DNA of 18,190 nucleotides from Ilumatobacteraceae bacterium (GTDB lineage Bacteria; Actinomycetota; Acidimicrobiia; Acidimicrobiales; Ilumatobacteraceae). The notes beneath the pieces are model-generated. The model searched no databases, had not been told where the DNA came from, and was given only the letters and a program-made list of their open reading frames with translations. Location: NCBI GenBank assembly GCA_007117775.1, contig SKFX01000140.1, positions 1-18,190 of the forward strand. The letters are read 5' to 3'. The translations under genes and the position numbers were made by a program. Position 1 is the stretch's first letter. Every line of letters begins with the position of its first letter. Positions 8,949 to 15,052 of the stretch are shown here, piece after piece.

Positions 8949-9329
8949 ATGCATCGCTCCTTCACCCGCAAGCTCGTCGCCGGAACCGCTTCGGTGGTGC
9001 TCGGCCTCACCGTCGTGGCCTGTGGTGGCGACGATGACGATGATGATGTCGGCCTCGCCAATCCAGCCTCGGTGTTCTGTGTTGAGCAGGGTGGCGAGCT
9101 CGTGATCGATGAGGTCGCCGACGGTCAGGTCGGGATCTGTGAGATCGACGGTGAGCGCATCGAGGAGTGGGAGTTCTACCGCGCCAATCACGAAGCGGTG
9201 GGTCTCGCGAATCCAGCAGCGGTGTTCTGTGAGGAGCAGGGCGGCGAGACCGTCGGCCCCGAGCCGATGTGCGTGCTGCCCGACGGTACCGAGGTGGATG
9301 CCTGGGAGTACTTCCGCGACAGCCAGTAG
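8949..9329 (+). CDS. Lipoprotein with two tandem DUF333 repeats
   Basis: The 126-aa product is an exported lipoprotein: basic N-terminus, hydrophobic segment and lipobox VVAC with lipidated Cys25, then a run of six Asp (28-33). The mature part is two copies of the DUF333 motif: GLANPASVFCVEQGG ending in GICEIDGERIEEWEFYR, and GLANPAAVFCEEQGG ending in MCVLPDGTEVDAWEYFR. Each has a pair of cysteines about 30 residues apart that could form a disulfide outside the membrane. DUF333 proteins are small exported proteins sometimes labelled putative hemolysins; no reaction is known to me. ATG 8949 has AAAGG about 8 nt upstream; the longer frame to 8730 runs into the nrdJ terminator and is rejected. 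It converges on the photolyase-like gene with a 24-nt gap. Confidence 0.88.
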   Translation: MHRSFTRKLVAGTASVVLGLTVVACGGDDDDDDVGLANPASVFCVEQGGELVIDEVADGQVGICEIDGERIEEWEFYRANHEAVGLANPAAVFCEEQGGETVGPEPMCVLPDGTEVDAWEYFRDSQ

Positions 9330-9353
9330 GCCATCGACGCGTCACGGCGCGGC

Positions 9354-10613
9354 TCAACTCGATGAGCGCCAGGCGCGGTAGCTCTGGATGCGCTGGCGTG
9401 CCGGTCGTATGAGCCACGGCCATGGATGGATCGCGGCGATCTCGATCGCTTCGCTGATGCGCCGCCATCCGGGCACCGGGGTGAAGGTGGCCGCCACCGC
9501 CATGTCGGCGAGGACCTCGGCGGGACGGCCGCGCCAGATCTGCACGCGGCGCTGCTCGGCCAGTTCGGCCAGGCGTTCGGTGATGAATACGAGTCGTGCG
9601 GATGACAGTCGCAGCCGGCCGAGCAGTGCGTCGTCGAACACGAACCACACCGGGAGCTCTGGCCAGTGCGCCAGGGCTGGATCATCGTCGCCGAGGGATT
9701 CAGCGGTGATCCAGACGCCATCGGGTATCGAGTGGATCATCGCGTCGGCCGGCCCGGCGATGGCGGCGACCTCATCTGGCTCCAATGCGCCCGTTCGAGC
9801 CGGTTCGCTGAGGGGGACTGGATCATTCAGTTCCGGGTACTGCTCGATCGGGCACCGGTCTCGCAGCCCACACCCGTCGCAGAGCCCCGGTGCCCGGCGC
9901 TCCACCTGGGCTCGGGCGAAACCAAAGGGCCGTCCGGTCGCAGTTCCCGCGACCCACTGCCATCCCATCCGGTTGGCGGCGCGCGACCCGTCGAGGAGGT
10001 GGCGGAAGAACCAGTCCTCGCCACTGCGCCAGTCCCAGTGCCTCCGCAGGGTCCAATGCGATGCCATCCACATGCGGGTCTGGTTCGTCAACCAGCCGGT
10101 GGTGTGCAATTCATCGACCACCGATTCGATACATCGCATCGCAGCGCCGAACGATGGATCGGTCTCCGGTTCGGGGTGGATGCCCGGTGGTGATGTGGCC
10201 ACGGGTTCGAATCGGATCGGTGTCGAGAGTCCGGAGCCGAGGCGGGCATAGAGGTGGCGGGCGTACTCCTGCCACGCCAACTCATCGCGGAACCGCTGCC
10301 GGTCAGAGGCGTCTCCGCTTCGGTCTGCGGCTGCGTCCACCCGGGGCAGGGGGAGCAGGCCGTGGCGGATATGGGGCGACAGACGCGTCGCGCCCCGCCG
10401 GTGCGGTGGCCAGACCTCGTTTCGATGCTCGGCATACCCGGTGAGATCGAGGGCCGCGAGCGCCCGATCAGCAGCTGCCTGGGTGCCGGTGAACCCGGTG
10501 GCTCCCGGCGGTGCGGTGGGCTGGCCAACCGGATCGGCACCGGTGAGATCCCCGAGATGCGCTCGGGTCCAGGCGACGACATCGTCGGGCTCGGGGAGTG
10601 GCAGCGCTCTCAG
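9354..10613 (-). CDS. Photolyase/cryptochrome-like flavoprotein with swapped domain order
   Basis: Read from CTG 10613 the product is 419 aa. Residues about 41-240 match the FAD-binding domain of photolyases: TRLSPHIRHG (76-85), ELAWQEYARHL (111-121), TGWLTNQTRMWMAS (172-185), DWRSGEDWF (194-202) and AANRMGWQW (212-220). The last two keep Trp195, Asn214 and Trp218, aligned to E. coli W359, N378 and W382. The usual W-x2-G-x-TG-x-P-x-VDA segment before MR is absent. Cys161, Cys245, Cys248 and Cys254 may bind a cluster. Residues about 299-390 resemble the photolyase N-terminal alpha/beta domain (DDDPALAHW, PVWFVFDDALL, ITERLAELAE, RGRPAEVL), here placed last. No ATG, GTG or TTG start lies in frame between 10341 and the upstream gene; the CTG follows AAAGGAG by 7 nt. 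GTG 10340 would cut off FAD-domain sequence. Repair or sensing role is unproven. Confidence 0.82.
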   Translation of the reverse strand: MRALPLPEPDDVVAWTRAHLGDLTGADPVGQPTAPPGATGFTGTQAAADRALAALDLTGYAEHRNEVWPPHRRGATRLSPHIRHGLLPLPRVDAAADRSGDASDRQRFRDELAWQEYARHLYARLGSGLSTPIRFEPVATSPPGIHPEPETDPSFGAAMRCIESVVDELHTTGWLTNQTRMWMASHWTLRRHWDWRSGEDWFFRHLLDGSRAANRMGWQWVAGTATGRPFGFARAQVERRAPGLCDGCGLRDRCPIEQYPELNDPVPLSEPARTGALEPDEVAAIAGPADAMIHSIPDGVWITAESLGDDDPALAHWPELPVWFVFDDALLGRLRLSSARLVFITERLAELAEQRRVQIWRGRPAEVLADMAVAATFTPVPGWRRISEAIEIAAIHPWPWLIRPARQRIQSYRAWRSSS

Positions 10614-11878
10614 TCTCGGACTCCTTTGGGGGCGCGCTGGCCCATGAACCCGAACATGTACCCGGCCACGCGACGCATCTGGATCTCTTCTGATCCCTCG
10701 GTGATCCGGTAGCGGCGGTGATGCCGGTAGATGTGCTCGAAGGGAAGATGCCGGCTGTAGCCGAGCCCGCCGTGGACCTGCATGGCGCGGTCCGCGGCCT
10801 CACAACAGAGCCGGTTCGCCCAGTAGTTGCACATCGAGACCTTGTCCGAGACGCTGAACGCACCGTGGGTGTCCATCTGCCATGCGGTCTTGTGGATCAG
10901 GGCGCGCAGCATCTCACATTGGGTCTGCAGTTCCACGAGTGGGAACTGGATCGCCTGGTTGGTGGCCAGTGGTTTGCCGAACGGTGCGCGACCTCGGGCG
11001 TACTCGACGGACCGGTCGATGCAGTACTGCGCTGCCCCGAGACTGGAGGCGGCCTGGCGGATGCGGTTCTCGTTGAAGAAGTGCTGGACCACCTGCAGAC
11101 CGCGACCGAGACCGCCGAAGATCGCCTCGTCGCCGACGCGCACACCGCTGAGACGGATATGGGCGTGGTCGGTCGGCATATTGAAGGTCCACAGGAACTC
11201 GAGGATTTCGAAACCGTCGGCATCGGTCGGCACCAGGAACGCCGTGATGCCATCGGCATCGCCGGCATCGCCTGAGGTGCGGGCGAAGATCAGATCGTGG
11301 CCGGCGCGGTGGATGCCGGTGTTCCAGGTCTTCTCGCCATCGATCACCCACTCATCACCGTCGCGGACCGCCGCGGTCTCCATATGGGTCGCATCAGAGC
11401 CGTGATCGGGTTCGGTGATCCCGAACGCGAACCCCCGTCGGCCGGCCGCAAGGTCCTCGACCCACTCCTGTCGCTGCCGGTCGGTGCCATAGTGCAGCAT
11501 CAGCATCAGACCGACGTTGTTGCCGACGATCGAATGCTCGTTCTGCAGGTCGTTGTGCAGGCCGAGGCCGCGGCGTGCCAGATGTTCCCTGATGACGGCC
11601 ATCCCGAGATTGGTGCCGTTGCGGCCACCGTATTCGGCCGGGAACGGATAGCGGTAATGGCCGGCGGCATCGGCGCGCCGGCGTGCCTCGGCGAGCAGTT
11701 CCTCCCAGCGTTCATCGGGTAGTCCGCCGCGCTCCCAGTCGGTGCGGGCGTCCTCGCGGCGGTGATCGAAGAATCTGATGTTGTCGTCGTGGGCCTCGAG
11801 CGGAGCGATCTCGGCCTCGATGAAGGCATCGAGTTCGTCGAGATAGGCCCTCAGATCGTCGGGGATCTCGAAATCCAT
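10610..11878 (-). CDS. Acyl-CoA dehydrogenase family protein
   Basis: This FAD enzyme family introduces a trans-2 double bond into acyl-CoA thioesters and passes electrons to electron-transfer flavoprotein. The 422-aa product has the N-terminal helical domain with FPAEYGG (79-85), the middle beta domain with FGITEPDHGSDA (about 151-162) and GEKTWNTG (about 180-187), and the C-terminal helical domain with RAPFGKPLATNQAIQF and VHGGLGYSRHLPFEHIYR. The likely catalytic base is Glu394 in ITEGSEEIQMRR, at the place used by medium-chain enzymes. The substrate cannot be read from sequence. ATG 11878 follows GAGGAGG. It is first in a two-gene unit with the photolyase-like gene, which it overlaps by 4 nt; no beta-oxidation partner is adjacent. 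Confidence 0.94.
   Translation of the reverse strand: MDFEIPDDLRAYLDELDAFIEAEIAPLEAHDDNIRFFDHRREDARTDWERGGLPDERWEELLAEARRRADAAGHYRYPFPAEYGGRNGTNLGMAVIREHLARRGLGLHNDLQNEHSIVGNNVGLMLMLHYGTDRQRQEWVEDLAAGRRGFAFGITEPDHGSDATHMETAAVRDGDEWVIDGEKTWNTGIHRAGHDLIFARTSGDAGDADGITAFLVPTDADGFEILEFLWTFNMPTDHAHIRLSGVRVGDEAIFGGLGRGLQVVQHFFNENRIRQAASSLGAAQYCIDRSVEYARGRAPFGKPLATNQAIQFPLVELQTQCEMLRALIHKTAWQMDTHGAFSVSDKVSMCNYWANRLCCEAADRAMQVHGGLGYSRHLPFEHIYRHHRRYRITEGSEEIQMRRVAGYMFGFMGQRAPKGVRD
10611..10627 (-). promoter_or_regulatory. Ribosome site and CTG start in a 4-nt overlap
   Basis: On the minus strand AAAGGAG (10627-10621) is followed by 7 nt and CTG (10613-10611), which overlaps the TGA stop of the acyl-CoA dehydrogenase as CTGA. 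This mimics the common ATGA overlap of coupled genes and decides the start of the photolyase-like gene. Confidence 0.7.
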
Positions 11879-12073
11879 CGTGGTCCTCCTCGCTGGGCCC
11901 CGGTATCGCTGTCATCAATACCGTTGAGAACGCATCGCTGCGGTCGCCGTCGGCCCGAATCGGTCGCGGGCCGAATGGCCCCATCTGCGATCACCGTACT
12001 CACATAGCCTCCGAGATGGCGACTCTGCCAGTGCTGCATTGCGGTGCTCGGTCGAGCGCGAATCCCGAAAATG

Positions 12074-12090
12074 CCCTAACGTCGTTAGGG
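12074..12090. promoter_or_regulatory. Palindrome CCCTAACGTCGTTAGGG before the fasciclin gene
   Basis: Perfect 7-bp arms surround a 3-nt centre. It is immediately followed by TACATT (12091-12096), a possible -10, so the palindrome would fill the -10/-35 spacer; no -35 is recognisable. It is a likely operator or activator site. Apart from this site, the next inverted repeat and the GAGGAGG ribosome site of the opposing gene, I see nothing in 11879-12173. Confidence 0.5.
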
Positions 12091-12098
12091 TACATTGA

Positions 12099-12128
12099 TG
12101 TCAGGTGGACATGAACGTGTACCTGACA
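12099..12128 (+). repeat. Inverted repeat in the fasciclin 5' leader
   Basis: TGTCAGGT (12099-12106) and ACCTGACA (12121-12128) are perfect 8-bp arms around a 14-nt loop. It lies between the possible -10 at 12091 and the start codon at 12174, so it may form a leader hairpin or be an operator. Confidence 0.45.
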
Positions 12129-12173
12129 CCGTGCGACAACTCGTACGACAACGTGAACAACGACTGGAGAGAT

Positions 12174-12875
12174 ATGAAGCGTTCCCTGAAGATTCTGGCC
12201 GGCGGTATGGCCGCTGGCGCCCTCGCCCTTGCCCCGATGACCGCCGGTGCCATCGATGATGACAGCATCGCAGCCGTCGCCGTCGAAGCCGGTGACTTCG
12301 ACACCCTGGTCGCTGCGGTGACCGCAGCTGGCCTCGTCGACGTGATGGGTGACTGCTCGCAGGGCCCGTTCACTGTCTTCGCGCCAACCGATGACGCCTT
12401 CGCAGCACTCGGTGAGACCGTCGACCTCGACGCCGTCATCGCCGATACCGGCACCCTGACCACGATCCTGACCTACCACGTGGTCGCCGGAGAGGTGAAG
12501 GCCGCCGATGTGGTCGAGCTGTCCGAGGCCACCACCCTGGCCGGCCAGGACGTCGAGATCACCGTCGACGGTGACTCGGTGGTGCTCAACGGCAACGTCA
12601 ATGTCGTGGCCACCGATATCGAGGCCTGCAATGGCGTCATCCATGTGATCGATGGTGTGCTGGTGCCGCCGTCCATCGCTGACGATGTGCCGCTGCTCGA
12701 GGCTGACGAGACCGCCGGTGACGGTGGCGACGCCGCTGAGGAGACCGTGGCCGATGAGGCTTCGGACCTGCCCTCGGTCGGTGTGAACTCAGCGCTGTTG
12801 GCCGCTGCGGCCGGTGCGGTGCTGCTCGGTGGTGTGGGCATCGTCGGTGCCACCCGTCGTCGCAACGACATCTGA
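12174..12875 (+). CDS. Secreted fasciclin (FAS1) domain protein with C-terminal anchor
   Basis: FAS1 domains are extracellular adhesion modules. The 233-aa product has a signal peptide (1-26, cleavage likely after TAGA), one FAS1 domain (about 31-165) with its H1 box GPFTVFAPTDDAF (64-76) and H2 box GVIHVIDGVLVP (154-165), an acidic Ala/Glu/Asp spacer (about 172-198), then LPSVG (199-203), a hydrophobic helix (about 205-226) and RRR near the end. That tail has the layout of a sortase signal, with Val where the usual motif has Thr, or it could simply be a membrane anchor. ATG 12174 has GGAG 4 nt upstream; in-frame ATGs at 12105 and 12111 would place translation through the leader hairpin and spoil the signal peptide. 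It is monocistronic, with a very strong terminator. Confidence 0.92.
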   Translation: MKRSLKILAGGMAAGALALAPMTAGAIDDDSIAAVAVEAGDFDTLVAAVTAAGLVDVMGDCSQGPFTVFAPTDDAFAALGETVDLDAVIADTGTLTTILTYHVVAGEVKAADVVELSEATTLAGQDVEITVDGDSVVLNGNVNVVATDIEACNGVIHVIDGVLVPPSIADDVPLLEADETAGDGGDAAEETVADEASDLPSVGVNSALLAAAAGAVLLGGVGIVGATRRRNDI

Positions 12876-12915
12876 TCCGAATCGTCGCTCATGGCGACGA
12901 TCATCTGAGTGAATG

Positions 12916-12950
12916 AATGAGGGGGCGGCCCGTCGGGCCGCCCCCTCATT
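12916..12950. terminator. 16-bp perfect hairpin terminator
   Basis: AATGAGGGGGCGGCCC (12916-12931) and GGGCCGCCCCCTCATT (12935-12950) pair without mismatch around a 3-nt loop. It is 40 nt after the fasciclin gene and its A/T ends allow use in both directions, serving the convergent peptidase gene as well. The remaining bases to 13092 show no other signal. Confidence 0.9.
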
Positions 12951-13092
12951 CGCGTCTGTGGGTCGGTCGACAGCGAGGAGTGAGACGAGGCGCTGGCCCA
13001 GAGCAGGGCGGTGCCCGACGAAGGGTCGATCGCTCCGGCAGCAGCGGCTCGGCTCGGCCGGGCTGATTGCAGCACGATCGCCGGCGAGTGGA

Positions 13093-14265
13093 TCAGCAGG
13101 CGGCGCGGACCGCCGGATAGGGGTTCACCGCCGACCCGCCGCCCGGATGGATCTCGAAGTGCAGGTGGGGGACGGTGGCATTGCCCGTCGAGCCGACGTA
13201 GCCGATGACCTCACCCTGTGAGACCCGGCGCGAGCCTCCCTCCCAGCGGCTGAGGTGGGCGTAGTAGTACCGATCGCCGTTATCACCGCTCAACCAGATC
13301 GCATTGCCGCCGAGTCGGTTGGTGCGGGTGCGCATCTGTCCGGAGACGACAGCGACGAGGGGGGTGCCCGTCGGCGACATCATGTCGACGCCCTGGTGTC
13401 GGCGGCCACCAGAACGCGGTGCCCCCCACGTATCACTGAAGCCGGTCGCTCCGGCGACCGGACAGGCGATGCCGGCACGCGGTGGTGCTGGAGCGGGTGT
13501 CGGTGCGGTCTCGGGCGCCCCCGCCGGTGTGGGTGCGCCCGAGCCCGCACCCTGTTGGGGGGTGTTTGCAGCAGCGGGTGTTGCTTGGGCCGCGGCGGCG
13601 CGGGCACGTTCGGCCTCGGCGCGTTCCCGCCGTTGCCGCTCGAGTTCGGCGCGCACCGCCTCATCGCGCAGGCGCTGCTGTTCGATCTCTTGGAGCCTGA
13701 TCACCTCGGTCTCGGCCTCGGCGCGCAGCGCCTCGAAGCGTTCACGAGCTGCTTCGGTTTCGGTCAGTCGTTGATCGAGTCGCTCTCGGTGGTTGTCGAG
13801 CGCGATGCGGCTGGCCTCGTATTCATTGAGCGTGCTCGCCGATGCCCCGGTGGCCGCAGCCACGTAGACATCGCTGACGGCATCGTCGGTGAATGCGCTC
13901 GGACTGCTGGCGAAGGGAATCGAGCGTGCACCAGAACTGGTGAAGCGCCGCACGGCGAGATCTTCGATCTCGCTGCGCAACGCAGCGGTGGTCTCTTCGA
14001 GCGCAGCCACCTCGACGGACAGCTCAGCCAATTCCACGTTGAGCACATCCAGGTCGGATTCCGCGTTCCACATCGCCTCAGCGGCCTGATTGGCCCGATC
14101 GCGTGCCGCTTGGATCTCTGCTGCGGCGCGCTGCGCCGCGGCATCGGACGTCTCGGCGGAGACGTCGAGTGGGGCGACCGTCGCAAGCCCGAGAGCAACT
14201 GCAACGATCGTCAGGGTTCGGGCTCGAGACCCGAGACTGCGGTTCCCCCGGACGCCATGGCGCAT
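13093..14265 (-). CDS. Secreted coiled-coil M23 (LytM) peptidoglycan peptidase
   Basis: M23 metallopeptidases cut peptide bridges of peptidoglycan. The 390-aa product has a signal peptide (about 1-37, cleavage after DVSA), a long Ala/Glu/Arg-rich coiled coil (about 40-230), a Pro/Ala/Thr linker (about 232-265) and a C-terminal LytM domain (about 270-385). Zinc ligands are His290 and Asp294 in HQGVD and His369 of HLH; His337 (YYAHL) and His367 are the expected catalytic pair, so it looks active. The coiled coil plus LytM layout resembles EnvC- or FtsX-controlled division hydrolases. I chose ATG 14265 because the signal peptide begins there and TACACT lies 7 nt upstream; a longer frame to 14736 is antisense to the rhodanese gene. 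No Shine-Dalgarno site is visible. Confidence 0.92.
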   Translation of the reverse strand: MRHGVRGNRSLGSRARTLTIVAVALGLATVAPLDVSAETSDAAAQRAAAEIQAARDRANQAAEAMWNAESDLDVLNVELAELSVEVAALEETTAALRSEIEDLAVRRFTSSGARSIPFASSPSAFTDDAVSDVYVAAATGASASTLNEYEASRIALDNHRERLDQRLTETEAARERFEALRAEAETEVIRLQEIEQQRLRDEAVRAELERQRRERAEAERARAAAAQATPAAANTPQQGAGSGAPTPAGAPETAPTPAPAPPRAGIACPVAGATGFSDTWGAPRSGGRRHQGVDMMSPTGTPLVAVVSGQMRTRTNRLGGNAIWLSGDNGDRYYYAHLSRWEGGSRRVSQGEVIGYVGSTGNATVPHLHFEIHPGGGSAVNPYPAVRAAC

Positions 14266-14272
14266 TGGCGGC

Positions 14273-14302
14273 AGTGTATCGGCATGTCCGGGTATATGAC
14301 AG
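14273..14302 (-). promoter_or_regulatory. Promoter of the M23 peptidase gene (leaderless type)
   Basis: On the minus strand CTGTCA (14302-14297), an 18-nt spacer and TACACT (14278-14273) are followed by 7 nt and the ATG at 14265, predicting a leaderless or near-leaderless mRNA. Confidence 0.6.
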
Positions 14303-14429
14303 TTTGATGACAACGCCCGAGTCGGTGCATGATCGGCGTCACCGGACCGGTCCGCTCGGGTGCCAGATCGACGCGATACGGCGATATGACATGGCGAGGT
14401 GGTGCGAGGAAGTCGCCCTGATGATGGGG

Positions 14430-14435
14430 TATGGT
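14430..14435 (+). promoter_or_regulatory. -10 box of the rhodanese gene
   Basis: TATGGT fits TANNNT and stands 6 nt before ATG 14442. No -35 is clear. A GGGAG lies only 1 nt before the ATG, too close to be a normal ribosome site. Confidence 0.45.
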
Positions 14436-14441
14436 GGGAGC

Positions 14442-14936
14442 ATGAATAGTCCGTACAAATGGAAGTCGTGGCGGTCGAGTCGGGATATGCGTCGCAGGTC
14501 GATGATCGCCCTCGGGGTGGCCGGAGCACTGGTGCTCGCGTCCTGTGGCGGTGCTGCCGAGCAACTCGATGCCGCAACAGCACCGGTTGAGGCCGGTGCT
14601 GCCCAGCCCGCCGTGCCGGCGTTCGCGCCGGTGGTGTCGGGAGCCGAGGGGATCGAGTTGCTCGAACAGGGCGCAGTCCTGATCGATGTGCGCACCCCCG
14701 GCGAATATGACGAAGTCCGAATCGAGGGTGCGACACTCATCGATGTGTCGTCTCCGGATTTCGATGCCCGCGTCGCAGCACTCGATCCGGAGCAGACCTA
14801 TGTCGTGTACTGCCGCAGTGGGAGTCGCAGCGTGCCGGCGACCCAGCGCATGTTGACGCTCGGACTCGGATCGGTCTATGACATGGGCGGGATCATCGAC
14901 TGGGTGGCTGATGGCCATCCGACCGTCAGCGGCTGA
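14442..14936 (+). CDS. Rhodanese-domain lipoprotein
   Basis: The 164-aa product is an exported lipoprotein with a single rhodanese domain, a sulfur-transfer fold. A basic N-terminus (1-20) and hydrophobic segment lead to the lipobox LASC with Cys35, then an Ala/Pro-rich spacer (about 38-65). The rhodanese domain (about 68-162) shows LIDVRTPGEYDEVRIEGA, and VVYCRSGSRS with active-site Cys124 in a six-residue loop suited to sulfur transfer, then YDMGGIIDWVADGHP. Small extracytoplasmic rhodaneses are common but their substrates are mostly unknown. I prefer ATG 14442, 6 nt after a TATGGT box; an internal ATG at 14487 would also leave a good signal peptide. It is divergent from the M23 gene, with 176 nt between the two start codons. 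Confidence 0.88.
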   Translation: MNSPYKWKSWRSSRDMRRRSMIALGVAGALVLASCGGAAEQLDAATAPVEAGAAQPAVPAFAPVVSGAEGIELLEQGAVLIDVRTPGEYDEVRIEGATLIDVSSPDFDARVAALDPEQTYVVYCRSGSRSVPATQRMLTLGLGSVYDMGGIIDWVADGHPTVSG

Positions 14937-14954
14937 TCAACGCTCGTTGCGTCA

Positions 14955-14983
14955 TCACCGGTGCCGTTCCCGGTGTCCGGTGA
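14955..14983 (+). terminator. Possible terminator after the rhodanese gene
   Basis: TCACCGG (14955-14961) pairs with CCGGTGA (14977-14983) around a 15-nt loop, followed by CGTTTGATT. The stem is short and the loop long, so support is modest. Confidence 0.4.
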
Positions 14984-15052
14984 CGTTTGATTCCTCGACG
15001 TCGGAGGCCTGACCCGGTTCATGATGTCACAGCCCGGGACTACAACCGCCCC

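Noticed and set aside
10088..10582. Minus-strand frame overlapping the photolyase-like gene
   Set aside because: I considered it as the missing N-terminus through a frameshift, but its sequence is unrelated; the same frame as the FAD domain stays open to CTG 10613 with family motifs.
14266..14736. N-terminal extension of the M23 peptidase
   Set aside because: It is antisense to the rhodanese gene, Arg/His/Pro-rich, and would bury the signal peptide that begins at 14265.
14987..15052. Upstream TTG start for the helicase
   Set aside because: It adds 22 residues of low-quality basic sequence; ATG 15053 with a nearby -10-like box is preferred.
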